Shown: positions 23,909 through 33,175, numbered from the stretch's first letter. The stretch: DNA of 64,000 bases from CAZEQJ01 sp964514385 (GCA_964514385.1 CAZEQJ010000001.1:1-64000), one strand, 5' to 3'. The notes: generated by a model not told the origin, from the sequence alone. Translations and numbers: made by a program.

Positions 23909-26875
23909 CTAGGCGGAGGTCATATTTTCCTGATCGAGGCTTTTGTAGGCCTCTTTATGCATATAGCTCACTTCTATCATCGGATAGCCAAAATCAGCCA
24001 CAACTTTGCCCTTAATGAAATAAAACCCTTTGCCACGGAAGGGATAGCGCCGGCTCACCTGCGGGAAATGCGTGGTGTCAAATACATGACCATGGCGGTC
24101 CAGGAAAGTGCCGAAGTGCATCGGATCACCATTTTTGGTGCGGGTATTTTTGGTGGTGACAATATATCCGGTAATCTGGATATGCTGCCCAAGGCGGGTC
24201 AACAATTCTTTTGCCTGCACGGTATCGGGCGTATCGGCATCCAGCAGATCAAAGGGGTTGCAAAGCGGAAACTCCAGCAGCTCAAGCTCATCGAATGCAT
24301 TTTCCAGTGTACTATGCGGTTCCAGCGGAAAATGGCAGGATGTAAGACTTCGGGGAAACAGGCTGCCGGTACTATGTCTTTCTTTTGGCTGATGAAACCA
24401 AAGTCGTGCCTGCCACATGAGCTCACGCTTCGTTTTGCCTGTAAAGCGAAAGGCGCCGATCCGGATGAGAATATTTACCTGCTCAAGTCCGATATCGATG
24501 CGATTCATAAAGTCGTTGAAGTCCGCAAAAGGTCCGTTGCAATTGATTTCAGCTGGTATACTCTCCCCTGTTTTTCTCTCCAGCCCCTTGAGGTGAATAA
24601 ATCCTATGTAAATGGTATTTCCGGTGATATGAGTGAGGAAGTGGCTGTTATTCACGCAGGGAGCTTCAATTATGGCACCATGCATGCGTGCCTCGTGGAA
24701 GTAAAACTCTGTACGGTAAAAGCCTCCGAAATTATTGATCACACCGACCATAAATTCAAGAGGATAATGTGCCTTAAGGTAAAGGCTCTGATAGCTTTCA
24801 ACGGCATAACTTGCTGAATGCGCCTTTGAAAACGAGTAGCCTGAGAAGCTTTCAATCTCAAACCACACCCGCTGTATCACATGTTCGGGGTATCCTTTTT
24901 CGCGGCAATTCTGAAAAAACTGATCTTCCACGCGTTTGAACTCCTCGCGCGACCTGAATTTTCCCGACATACCCCGGCGAAGAATATCTGCTTCACCAAG
25001 TGACAGTCCGGCAAAATGGTGGGCTACCTTGATCACGTCTTCCTGGTACACCATGACACCGTAGGTTTCCTTCATCAGCTCATCCATCTTCGGGTGAATA
25101 GACTCGTAGCTTTGTCCCTCCCTGACCATGTGGTGCCGTTCAATATAGGCACGCATCATACCGGACCGTGCCACACCCGGCCTGATAATGGAGCTGGCGG
25201 CTACCAGGGTGATATAATCCTCGCATCCCAGCTTACCGAGCAGCATGCGCATAGCCGGTGATTCCACGTAAAAGCATCCGATGGCATTGCCTTCCATCAG
25301 CTGCCGGCGTATTCCCGGGTCTTCCTTATAGTCATGAAAGCGGTCAAAGCGAATATCCTTTCCATAATTTTCGCGGATTATGTTGATGGTATCCCGGATA
25401 TGTCCCAGTCCGCGCTGACTGAGGATATCGTATTTATGTATGCCTGCATCTTCGGCAGCCATCATATCAAAGTGTGTGATAGGAAACCCTTTTGGCGGCA
25501 TATCGGTGGCAGTATAGGCATAAACAGGCTGCTCGGTGATCAGAATGCCACCGGCGTGTATGGACAGATGGCGTGGAAAATCGCGTATGCGCTCAGCGAC
25601 ACGATGAATTCGTTGAAACACCGGGTCATCCGGCGCTGCAGCGTCGGGGCGGTCCATGAAGGCATCGATCTCATTTTTAGGCAGCCCATATACCTTACCC
25701 AGCTCCCGTATGATGGAGCGGTCCTGAAAAGTGGTGTATGTGGCCAGCAGTGCTGTACGCTCTGTGCCATATTTGTCAAAAATATAGCGGGTCACATCAT
25801 CGCGGTCCTTCCATGAAAAGTCAATATCGAAATCGGGAGGCGAGGTGCGGTACGGGTTTAGAAAGCGTTCAAAATAGAGGTCGAGCTCTATGGGGTCAAC
25901 ATCGGTGATTTCAAGGCAGTAGGCTACCATGCTATTGGCACCACTACCACGGCCGACATAGGCGTAATTTTTATGTCTGGCATACTGAACAATGTCATGG
26001 GAGATCAGGAAGTAGGCTTCAAAACCCCGCTCCTGTATCACCTCAAGCTCGCGCATGAGGCGTGCCCGGGCAAATGCATGCCGCCCATAGTCGCGTGAAT
26101 ACCGCCTGGAAAAACCATCCCATGCCAGGTGATGGAGGAGGGTATGGTCATCGTGACGATCGCCGGTAAACACCTTTTTGTTTTTGGGCTCATGCAGCGG
26201 CAGATCAATATGAGCCTCCGATACCAGCTGCTCAGCGTTTGTGATGAGTGTCGGAAACATGCGATACACGTGGCGCATCTGTTCGCAGGTCATCATGCGA
26301 TGATGCGGTGCCGCCAGCTGGGCATGGTCAAGGCGGGAGAGGATGATATTTTCATCTATACAGCGCAGTAAGCGATGAACCTGCCAGTCGTCCTTTGAGC
26401 TGAAGGTAACCGGTTGCCATGCCACCAGCCTGTCGGTATGGTGGCGGTAATACATGTACGGGAGACGGGAAAGGTTTTCCGGCTTTACCCCTATCCACTC
26501 ATTGGGTCGCAGCTTTTCTACGGGGTAACCCCACGGGTACACCACCTGCACTTCCTGAAAGGCGGGTGCCTGACGCGGCAGCAACACCCCGGTACGGTTG
26601 CGGTACGACAGGTGACGGTTGATCTCTTCAAAGCCAGCGTTGGATTGAGCTATGGCAATAAAGAGAAGCTCATTGTTTTGACGAAACTCCACACCCACAG
26701 CCAGCTGCAATGGCTTATCTTCCGTAAGGCGTAGCAGCTCGATATAAGCCGATGTATTGTTGATGTCCGTGATGACGATCTTACCTACACCACAATTTTC
26801 CGCCTCGCGGATAAGCTCCACCGGCGATAATGTGCCGTAAAGAAAACTAAAATACGTATGACAATTCCAGAACAT
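23909..26875 (-). CDS. Second DnaE-type DNA polymerase III alpha subunit (accessory/error-prone type)
   Basis: A 988-residue C-family polymerase, shorter than a replicative DnaE (about 1150-1250). The N-terminal PHP domain (NCHTYFSFLYGTLSP) has replaced some metal-ligand residues, so proofreading activity is doubtful. The palm aspartates are present in PPDFDIDFSWKDRDDV, with the third in H-K-Y-D-I-L-S. Finger residues GRGSGANSMVAYCLEITD are conserved. A C-terminal OB domain (HIQITGYIVTTKN) is retained, but the tau-binding tail of DnaE1 is missing. In Bacteroidota such short DnaE proteins act in damage-tolerant synthesis; no dinB or imuB partner is in the window. I use the ATG at 26875. A tandem-dyad operator overlies its promoter. 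Confidence 0.88.
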   Translation of the reverse strand: MFWNCHTYFSFLYGTLSPVELIREAENCGVGKIVITDINNTSAYIELLRLTEDKPLQLAVGVEFRQNNELLFIAIAQSNAGFEEINRHLSYRNRTGVLLPRQAPAFQEVQVVYPWGYPVEKLRPNEWIGVKPENLSRLPYMYYRHHTDRLVAWQPVTFSSKDDWQVHRLLRCIDENIILSRLDHAQLAAPHHRMMTCEQMRHVYRMFPTLITNAEQLVSEAHIDLPLHEPKNKKVFTGDRHDDHTLLHHLAWDGFSRRYSRDYGRHAFARARLMRELEVIQERGFEAYFLISHDIVQYARHKNYAYVGRGSGANSMVAYCLEITDVDPIELDLYFERFLNPYRTSPPDFDIDFSWKDRDDVTRYIFDKYGTERTALLATYTTFQDRSIIRELGKVYGLPKNEIDAFMDRPDAAAPDDPVFQRIHRVAERIRDFPRHLSIHAGGILITEQPVYAYTATDMPPKGFPITHFDMMAAEDAGIHKYDILSQRGLGHIRDTINIIRENYGKDIRFDRFHDYKEDPGIRRQLMEGNAIGCFYVESPAMRMLLGKLGCEDYITLVAASSIIRPGVARSGMMRAYIERHHMVREGQSYESIHPKMDELMKETYGVMVYQEDVIKVAHHFAGLSLGEADILRRGMSGKFRSREEFKRVEDQFFQNCREKGYPEHVIQRVWFEIESFSGYSFSKAHSASYAVESYQSLYLKAHYPLEFMVGVINNFGGFYRTEFYFHEARMHGAIIEAPCVNNSHFLTHITGNTIYIGFIHLKGLERKTGESIPAEINCNGPFADFNDFMNRIDIGLEQVNILIRIGAFRFTGKTKRELMWQARLWFHQPKERHSTGSLFPRSLTSCHFPLEPHSTLENAFDELELLEFPLCNPFDLLDADTPDTVQAKELLTRLGQHIQITGYIVTTKNTRTKNGDPMHFGTFLDRHGHVFDTTHFPQVSRRYPFRGKGFYFIKGKVVADFGYPMIEVSYMHKEAYKSLDQENMTSA

Positions 26876-26881
26876 ATTTAG

Positions 26882-26928
26882 CAAAAATACTAACTTAAAT
26901 TAGTTTTAATACTAATTATAATAGTATT
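26882..26928 (-). promoter_or_regulatory. Promoter and tandem-dyad operator of the accessory polymerase
   Basis: Half-sites AATACTAA occur at 26886 and 26908, exactly 22 bases apart, each followed by an inverted partner: TTAGT at 26900-26904 and TAGTATT at 26922-26928. The second pair, AATACTA / TAGTATT, is a perfect 7-base dyad with a 7-base spacer. The first site overlaps a perfect -7 element, TATTTTTG (26889-26882, minus), 7 bases before the ATG. A repressor bound here would block the polymerase promoter; SOS-type control is inferred. Confidence 0.5.
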
Positions 26929-26949
26929 TAGTTTCTGAATTTTCCTTTT

Positions 26950-26980
26950 ACCGGCAAAAAATCCCGGGGATGTTGCCGGT
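26950..26980. promoter_or_regulatory. Nested dyad upstream of the galactose operon
   Basis: ACCGGCAA (26950-26957) and TTGCCGGT (26973-26980) are perfect 8-base arms, and a second small dyad, TCCC-G-GGGA (26962-26970), sits at nearly the same centre. It lies 20-50 bases upstream of the -7 element, a usual operator position. Confidence 0.4.
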
Positions 26981-26999
26981 GAAATTGTGTCGATTTACA

Positions 27000-27007
27000 T
27001 AACTTCG
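27000..27007 (+). promoter_or_regulatory. Candidate -7 element of the galactose operon
   Basis: TAACTTCG, one base off TAnnTTTG, 23 bases before the mutarotase ATG. Confidence 0.3.
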
Positions 27008-27030
27008 CATTTCACCAAACCGCCCCCATC

Positions 27031-27954
27031 ATGTTTTCATTAAGTCTGGAACATCAGGTATTGCGCCTGGCGCACCACAAGGCCGACTGTTATTTGACCA
27101 TGGATCTGCAGCACGGGGCAACGATCGCCCAGCTTGCATTTCCGAAGCTGGGCAATATCATCAAAGCACCCAAAGGCTGGACATTAGAAGAGGGCTTTTT
27201 GTATGAATCTTCGTGGCTGGTACCATTTCCCAACCGTGTAGCCTCAGGTAAATACAACTTCCAGGGCCGGTCATATGACATGCCGATTGAGGGTCCTGAT
27301 GCGGCGAATGCGCTGCATGGATTTATATATGATAAAGCCTTTGAACTGGAGGAGCAGGAGTGCTACGAAAGCAGTGCCATTATCAAGCTCCGGCACATAT
27401 CAGAAGGTCATTACCCCGGGTATCCGTTTCCGTTTCAGTTAAACATCAAAATTCAGCTTTCACTACTGGCAGGGCTGGCTGTAGAAGTGGTCATGGAAAA
27501 CACCGGAGATCAGGATATGCCGGCAGGTATCGGCTGGCATCCCTATTTTGATTTTGGACGCCCTGTGGATGAACTTGAGCTTAAGCTGCCGGTGCGGGAG
27601 CGGCTGGCTTTGGATAACACACAGATACCCACAGGTGAGAAGATGCCGGATAGCCGCTTCAGAAAGCTTACCCGGATCGGGAATACCGGATTTGATGATT
27701 GCTTTCAGGTATACCAGGATGATGATCATGCGCCCGAGGTACTTTTACATGACAGCAACCGTGGCACGCTAATTATCTGGATGGATCACCCCAATGACTA
27801 TGTACAGGTATATACACCTGAAGACCGCCGATCCATTGCTATTGAGCCCATGACCTGCGCTCCGGATGCCTTCAATAATCAAATGGGACTGGCTATATTA
27901 TCTTCCGGAGAGAAGCTCATATCGCGATTTTCCATTCAATACGAAAGCTTATGA
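27031..27954 (+). CDS. Aldose 1-epimerase family protein (mutarotase)
   Basis: A 307-residue galactose-mutarotase-fold protein. Family marks are the N-P-x-x-x-N-R-V-A-like stretch WLVPFPNRVASGKYNF, ALHGFIYDKAF, and GIGWHPYFDFGRP with the H-P-Y-F motif. It should interconvert alpha and beta anomers, giving GalK its alpha-D-galactose. The T-N-H-x-Y-x-N motif of E. coli GalM is not present; it belongs to the GWHPYF branch, so a role on another aldose is possible. As first gene of a three-gene operon with galK and galT (4-base overlap with galK), galactose is the best guess. Confidence 0.85.
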   Translation: MFSLSLEHQVLRLAHHKADCYLTMDLQHGATIAQLAFPKLGNIIKAPKGWTLEEGFLYESSWLVPFPNRVASGKYNFQGRSYDMPIEGPDAANALHGFIYDKAFELEEQECYESSAIIKLRHISEGHYPGYPFPFQLNIKIQLSLLAGLAVEVVMENTGDQDMPAGIGWHPYFDFGRPVDELELKLPVRERLALDNTQIPTGEKMPDSRFRKLTRIGNTGFDDCFQVYQDDDHAPEVLLHDSNRGTLIIWMDHPNDYVQVYTPEDRRSIAIEPMTCAPDAFNNQMGLAILSSGEKLISRFSIQYESL

Positions 27955-29102
27955 TCGATAAAATAAGGAAGCGTTTTACGGATATGTTCCACCAGGACCC
28001 CTTGTTGTTAAGAGCACCGGGAAGGGTAAACCTGATCGGTGAGCATACCGACTATAATATGGGGTTTGTGTTACCTGCTGCAGTTGATAAGGCGATATAT
28101 TTTGCAATAGCATTACGTGAAGACAGTGAGTGCCGGCTTTATTCAGTGGACATGGAAGCAGAACATATTTTTCGGCTGGATGAGCCTTTGCAAAAAAGCG
28201 GTAAAGGATGGCCGGATTATATCCTGGGGGTCATCGACCAGTTTCAAAAAGTCGGTTTTGAAGTAAGCCGGGGCTTCAACCTGGTCTTTGGCGGGGATAT
28301 ACCGATAGGTGCCGGCATGTCATCTTCTGCAGCGCTGGAATGCGGTATCGCCTATGCGATGAACCATTTTTTTGATTTCGGTATAAACAAAAAGGACCTG
28401 GCGCTGCTGGCTCAGCGTGCCGAAAACCAATTTGTCGGTGTCAATTCGGGCATTATGGATCAGTTTGCCAGCCTTTTCGGGCTTTCCGGCAAGGTGATAC
28501 GCATCGATTGCCGATCTCTGGAATACACTTATTTTCCTTTCGAGTTTGATGATATCGCCATTGTGCTGGCTGATACAGGTGTATCCCATAGCCTGGCATC
28601 ATCTGAATATAACACCAGAAGGCAGGAATGTGAGGCCGGCTTGGCTATACTGCAGTCAAACTTTCCGGGTATCCAGAGCTTACGTGATGTTGATATGCAT
28701 CAACTGGAGCAGGTGAAAGGATTGCTGAAAGGGAATGAGTATGAGCGCTGCAAATATGTAATAGCAGAAATAGAGCGTACACTCAAAGCCTGTGACAGAC
28801 TTAATGAAAATGATCCGGATGCTTTTGGTAAGTTGATGTATGAAACACATTTTGGTCTGAGCAAGGAATATGAAGTCAGTTGTGAGGAGCTGGACATACT
28901 GGTAAACCTGACACTTGACATGGAATATGTGTTGGGAGCCCGTATGATGGGTGGTGGCTTTGGGGGATGCACGATCAACCTGGTGAAGAAAGCACACCTC
29001 GATAAATTCACATCCATTATCACCGCTGAGTATAAACGAATCACCGGGCGCACAGCCAGGATTTATATCAATAACCTAACCGACGGAGTATCAACAGTAT
29101 GA
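27951..29102 (+). CDS. galK: Galactokinase
   Basis: A 383-residue GHMP kinase. The galactokinase signature GRVNLIGEHTDYN spans 24-36, the ATP-binding GHMP motif is GAGMSSSAALE (120-130), and MMGGGFGGCTI is the third GHMP motif near the C-terminus. It phosphorylates alpha-D-galactose with ATP to galactose-1-phosphate. It overlaps the mutarotase gene by 4 bases and galT by 4 bases, so all three are translated from one message. Confidence 0.97.
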   Translation: MIDKIRKRFTDMFHQDPLLLRAPGRVNLIGEHTDYNMGFVLPAAVDKAIYFAIALREDSECRLYSVDMEAEHIFRLDEPLQKSGKGWPDYILGVIDQFQKVGFEVSRGFNLVFGGDIPIGAGMSSSAALECGIAYAMNHFFDFGINKKDLALLAQRAENQFVGVNSGIMDQFASLFGLSGKVIRIDCRSLEYTYFPFEFDDIAIVLADTGVSHSLASSEYNTRRQECEAGLAILQSNFPGIQSLRDVDMHQLEQVKGLLKGNEYERCKYVIAEIERTLKACDRLNENDPDAFGKLMYETHFGLSKEYEVSCEELDILVNLTLDMEYVLGARMMGGGFGGCTINLVKKAHLDKFTSIITAEYKRITGRTARIYINNLTDGVSTV

Positions 29103-30151
29103 TGGATACATTTAATCTGAACGATCATTCCCACAGAAGGCTCAACATACTCACTAACGAATGGGTACAGGTAAGTCCGCACCGGTCAAAGCGCCCCTGG
29201 CAGGGGAAGGTAGAAGATATCCCCGGGGATTCCCGTCCTGCGTATGACCCCGGCTGTTATTTATGTCCGGGAAATGAGCGTGCCGGTGGCGCAGTAAACC
29301 CGGCATATGGGGAGACTTTTGTTTTTCAAAATGATTTTGCTGCCTTACAGGAAGATATTCCGGCAGGGGTGTATGAAAAAGGAAGTCTCTTAAAAGCGAA
29401 GTCAGAGCGTGGCCTCTGCAAGGTAATCTGCTTCAGTCCAAGACACGACCTTACACTCCCTGAGATGGAGATTGCCGACATCGAACGTGTGGTACGCGTT
29501 TGGAAAAAGGAATATGAGGAGCTCGGTGCGCTTGACTTCATAAACCATGTACAGATATTTGAGAACAAGGGTGAGGTCATGGGCTGCTCCAACCCACACC
29601 CACACGGGCAGATCTGGGCTCAGGAAAGCATACCTGTTGAGCCTGCCCGTGAACTGGAAAACTTCAGAAGGTATTATGCAGAACATGGCAGGACCATATT
29701 GAGTGACTACCTTGCCATCGAGCTGGAGGAGCGGGAGCGGGTGATTTTTGAAAACGAAAGCTTTGTGGTGTTAGTGCCATTTTGGGCGATATGGCCTTTT
29801 GAGACAATGATCATCAGCAAACGAGCGGTTGCCAGTTTAGCAGATATGACAGATCCGGAGCTGAAAGACCTGGCAGAGGCAATGCAAAATCTGTTGATCA
29901 GGTATGACAACCTGTTTGAGATTTCATTTCCGTATTCTGCCGGATTGCATCAGGCACCTACAGACGGTAAGGATTACGAGGAGTGGCATTTTCACATGCA
30001 TTTTTATCCTCCACTGCTACGGTCGGCAATGGTAAAAAAGTTTATGGTAGGATACGAGATGCTGGCCAATCCACAGCGTGATATCACAGCTGAACTGAGT
30101 GCGCAGAGGCTCAGAGAGCTGGATGATGTACATTATAAGAAAAGACGATAA
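29099..30151 (+). CDS. galT: UDP-glucose--hexose-1-phosphate uridylyltransferase
   Basis: A 350-residue HIT-superfamily nucleotidyltransferase. Metal Cys53 and Cys56 are in CYLCPGN; the catalytic H-P-H is NPHPHGQIW with His167 and His169; EWHFHMHFYPP follows near the C-terminus. It exchanges UMP between UDP-glucose and galactose-1-phosphate. Two start codons are adjacent (ATGATG at 29099). It ends the operon; a strong GC hairpin follows its stop. Confidence 0.97.
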   Translation: MMDTFNLNDHSHRRLNILTNEWVQVSPHRSKRPWQGKVEDIPGDSRPAYDPGCYLCPGNERAGGAVNPAYGETFVFQNDFAALQEDIPAGVYEKGSLLKAKSERGLCKVICFSPRHDLTLPEMEIADIERVVRVWKKEYEELGALDFINHVQIFENKGEVMGCSNPHPHGQIWAQESIPVEPARELENFRRYYAEHGRTILSDYLAIELEERERVIFENESFVVLVPFWAIWPFETMIISKRAVASLADMTDPELKDLAEAMQNLLIRYDNLFEISFPYSAGLHQAPTDGKDYEEWHFHMHFYPPLLRSAMVKKFMVGYEMLANPQRDITAELSAQRLRELDDVHYKKRR

Positions 30152-30154
30152 GGT

Positions 30155-30183
30155 GTTGCGGCGGCGCTACGCGCCGCCGCAAC
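30155..30183. terminator. GC-rich hairpin between convergent galT and TonB receptor
   Basis: A perfect 13-base stem, GTTGCGGCGGCGC / GCGCCGCCGCAAC, with a 3-base loop. It begins 4 bases past the galT stop and lies 17 bases from the receptor stop. No T-run on either side, but its position between converging genes suggests a shared bidirectional terminator or mRNA 3' protector. Confidence 0.6.
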
Positions 30184-30199
30184 TAAGAAAGAACTATCA

Positions 30200-32383
30200 T
30201 CATGGAAAATTGAGCCGGATTCCGGTATAAATATTCCGTCCAAATATTGGTCCCCATACCATTGATGCATCAAAATAGGGTCCAAATGGCTGATCAGCAG
30301 AGATAATGGGGTCATTCTGTCTAAAGTTGAGCAGGTTCTCCACCCCCACATATACCATGAAGTTATTGTTATTCCACTTCTTGGATATCTGTCCGTTGAC
30401 CAGGAAGAAAGCGGGAGCATTTTCATCCTGATAAAACGCATCCGGAAGGCGCTGTTGACCCGTGATATGGGTAGTAAGGTCGAATGCCCAGTAATTGCGG
30501 GTAGTATATTCGAGATTAACAAACCCACGGTGTGAAGGTACAAGTGGCTGAGCGCGTAGCCTGTCACCAATGGTGGTGCGCACATCATAGTATCTATATG
30601 CCCATCGTGTATGCAGCCTCTTGATTAGCTCGTAGTCAATCTGCAGCTGCACAGCGTTGGCATATGATTGACCCGTGAGGTTATAGAAGTATACATTTTG
30701 CTCATCCGCATCACGATCTACCACAAGCTGATTTATAAAATCTGTACGGTAGAGGTCAACACTGATTATACCCTCTCGAAAGTCCAGGGTGAAATAATGG
30801 CTATAATTCAGTCCGAAGTTCCAGGCTACTTCAGGCTCCACTCCATATGGTAAGTCGGGGTCTTCTCCCAGTATGTTCCAGTTTCTGGACGTCGACAGCA
30901 ATCCGATATTTTCTACAATGAGCTGCGGGGTTCTGAGTCCCCTTCCACCAGATGCGCGAAGTACATCCTGATCGGTAAGTTGCCACCGCATGTGCAATCG
31001 GGGCGTGACAAAAGCGCCATACAGGTTATGGTAATCGCCCCGAATGCCTGCTACCAGCGAAAACTTCTCCAGATAAGCATAGGAGTACTCAAAAAAGGCT
31101 CCCGGCACGCTTTCAATGAAATCATAGTTAACTCCTGACAGGCGCTGGTCCTGGTCATTCAGTGTATAGCTGATTCCGGATTTATAGGAATGATTGGTAT
31201 TGCCTATGATATCCTGATAGATCAGGTTGGCATAAAAATATCGCTCGTTGCCCATATAGCTGACATTACCAAAATGGCTATCATAGTCATGCCAGACGCC
31301 TGATAGTTGCAGACCAAAAGAACGATAGGGTTGGGTAGGAAAGACTTTCCCAAGCTTACCCCATGCCTCATAACGGCGTGTTTGCGCATTCATCCCCCAG
31401 AAATTACCATTAGCACCTTCGAGGAATTGAACCTGCCCTCCTTCCTGATCAATCACGGTTGCTTTGATATTAAATTGGCTTACCCAGCCGTTTTCACTTG
31501 CCGTCTGCCAGCGATTCAGCAAGGTAAGGTTCGTTCCAGTAGGTTGGTCGGCAAAGCCATCATTGTTCATGTCATTGATCAGCGGCATAATGCTACCGTG
31601 GACAAACAGTGCTGAATTCAGCGGGCCAAGCGTTGTTTTCCCATCGAGATTTATTTCCGTTCTGCCCATCTGGTTGACATAGCCGTTGGCAAAAAAGCGA
31701 TCCATTGTGCGGGGCTTTTTCAATTCCACGTTGATCTGTCCCGTGATGCTTTCATATCCATTCACCACGGAACCGGCTCCTTTATTGAGCTGGATGCTCT
31801 CTATCCATGTACCCGGTATATAGGTAAGCCCAAAAAAAGTGCTGAGCCCCCTGATGTCGGGCATACTTTCACGCGTGATCTGTGAGTACCGGCTGGAGAG
31901 GCCCAGCATTTCAATCTGCCTGGTGCCTGTGACTGCATCGGTAAAGGACACGTCAACGCTTGCATTAGTCTCAAAGCTTTCGCTCAGGTTACAGCATGCA
32001 GCTTTTAACAGTTCCTTTTCGCTGATAACCTCACTTTTTGCGGGACTCAGAAAATCTATGGTAGTACCACTCTGACTGGCTGTAACCTCTACCTCATCCA
32101 ACGCATCCGATAGCTCCAGCTGAATACGATAAAAGGATGTAGAGGACTGCATCCGAATAGTATCGGCAGTGTATCCCACATAACTCACCACAAAATAATC
32201 TGCAGATGATGCGGGAAGGGTAAACTGGCCTATTGCATTAGTCAATACCCCTGTGCTGGTTCCCTGCCAGAATACAGAAGCACCAATAAGTGGTGCTCCT
32301 TCAGTATCTGTCACAATACCTTTAACTGACTGACCCAGAACGGAAAATCCAGCCAGTAACAGTACAATAAAGAAAGGCTTCAT
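30200..32383 (-). CDS. TonB-dependent receptor, probably metal-linked
   Basis: A 727-residue outer-membrane receptor. It has a signal peptide (MKPFFIVLLLAGFSVLGQ), an N-terminal carboxypeptidase-regulatory-like beta domain (VKGIVTDTEGAPLIGASV), a plug domain (SEKELLKAACCNLSESFETN to GYESITGQINVELKKP) and a 22-strand-type barrel ending in NIYTGIRLNFP. I use the ATG at 32383, just 2 bases past the HMA gene stop; codons back to 32422 overlap that gene. Receptors with this plug type sit next to HMA and HYC_CC_PP genes in many Bacteroidota, which suggests uptake or handling of copper or another soft metal. The substrate is inference. Confidence 0.88.
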   Translation of the reverse strand: MKPFFIVLLLAGFSVLGQSVKGIVTDTEGAPLIGASVFWQGTSTGVLTNAIGQFTLPASSADYFVVSYVGYTADTIRMQSSTSFYRIQLELSDALDEVEVTASQSGTTIDFLSPAKSEVISEKELLKAACCNLSESFETNASVDVSFTDAVTGTRQIEMLGLSSRYSQITRESMPDIRGLSTFFGLTYIPGTWIESIQLNKGAGSVVNGYESITGQINVELKKPRTMDRFFANGYVNQMGRTEINLDGKTTLGPLNSALFVHGSIMPLINDMNNDGFADQPTGTNLTLLNRWQTASENGWVSQFNIKATVIDQEGGQVQFLEGANGNFWGMNAQTRRYEAWGKLGKVFPTQPYRSFGLQLSGVWHDYDSHFGNVSYMGNERYFYANLIYQDIIGNTNHSYKSGISYTLNDQDQRLSGVNYDFIESVPGAFFEYSYAYLEKFSLVAGIRGDYHNLYGAFVTPRLHMRWQLTDQDVLRASGGRGLRTPQLIVENIGLLSTSRNWNILGEDPDLPYGVEPEVAWNFGLNYSHYFTLDFREGIISVDLYRTDFINQLVVDRDADEQNVYFYNLTGQSYANAVQLQIDYELIKRLHTRWAYRYYDVRTTIGDRLRAQPLVPSHRGFVNLEYTTRNYWAFDLTTHITGQQRLPDAFYQDENAPAFFLVNGQISKKWNNNNFMVYVGVENLLNFRQNDPIISADQPFGPYFDASMVWGPIFGRNIYTGIRLNFP

Positions 32384-32385
32384 GA

Positions 32386-32727
32386 TCAATGATCCTCTAC
32401 ACCATCTCGATAAAGGCAACACATTGGAAGTGCATCATACACCTCATCATTCGCCTTCTTTAAGGGAGTATCGTGGCCTACCTCAGCTACAGCTTTGTGC
32501 AGTTCTTCTACTGAAACCTTTTTTGTTTTGTATACGACCGTAAGCTTTTTCGTTACCAGGTCCCAGTTGACGTATTTCACTCCACGAATAAGTGCGCCAT
32601 TTTCGATGCGCTCCTTACACATTTCACATACGCCGTCAACCTGAAATGATACAGTATCAATTTTTTTATTTTGAGCAAAAGCTAAAGTGGTAAAACCAAG
32701 AATAAATAGAATTATAAAATTTTTCAT
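32386..32727 (-). CDS. Periplasmic heavy-metal-associated (HMA) domain protein
   Basis: A 113-residue exported protein: signal peptide (to F-A-Q, residue 19), then an HMA ferredoxin-like fold with the metal motif C34-x-x-C37 in VDGVCEMCKERIE. The C-terminal tail carries a second Cys pair in ALPMCCLYRDG. It should bind copper or a similar soft metal in the periplasm and pass it to or from the receptor encoded 2 bases downstream. HMA family is certain; metal and direction are inferred. Confidence 0.87.
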   Translation of the reverse strand: MKNFIILFILGFTTLAFAQNKKIDTVSFQVDGVCEMCKERIENGALIRGVKYVNWDLVTKKLTVVYKTKKVSVEELHKAVAEVGHDTPLKKANDEVYDALPMCCLYRDGVEDH

Positions 32728-32787
32728 TTTGAATAAGTTTATGTTTTGAAAATTAATCAGAAAACAGGGTTAACTAATTTTCAATAC

Positions 32788-33162
32788 TTATCCATAAGTG
32801 ATCAATGCGACATGGGTGATATACAGAGGAATCCTGGGCGGCGGATCTTCCTCAATATCTGTATTGTACGAAAGGTGTAAAGCGAAAAAAAGATCAGACT
32901 GAATGCCTGTTGTGAAGCCGGAAGTAACAGCAAAAGGCGGTAACTCAACTGAAGCAGCCATGCCTGAGGCAAACCAATCGCTAATCTGGGATGTGTAAAT
33001 TTCATTAGAGCAGCAGTCAACATCGGCGGATGTTTCAGGGCAACATCTGTAGTCAGTGTGATACCCTACCGCTACGTTCTGAACTTCACCCAGGCAATAG
33101 TGATAGACCACATTGGTTTCAAGAAAACCAAACAGGAATATCATAATATGTAGGATTGCCAT
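32788..33162 (-). CDS. HYC_CC_PP family protein
   Basis: A 124-residue protein with an N-terminal hydrophobic segment and the family's spaced motifs: H-Y-C in VVYHYCLGE, C-C pairs in Y-R-CC-P and V-D-CC-S-N, and P-P in EEDPPPRIPLYI. Function is not established, but the family co-occurs with HMA and TonB-receptor genes, as here, and the Cys pairs suggest metal binding. An ATG at 33192 is in frame, but a perfect -7 element (33176-33183) lies inside that extension, so I place the start at the ATG 33162. Confidence 0.78.
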   Translation of the reverse strand: MAILHIMIFLFGFLETNVVYHYCLGEVQNVAVGYHTDYRCCPETSADVDCCSNEIYTSQISDWFASGMAASVELPPFAVTSGFTTGIQSDLFFALHLSYNTDIEEDPPPRIPLYITHVALITYG

Positions 33163-33175
33163 TGCTTTCACAACA

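Noticed and set aside
23957..24817. Plus-strand ORF (286 codons)
   Set aside because: Antisense to the conserved C-terminal region of the DnaE-type polymerase; no recognisable protein features.
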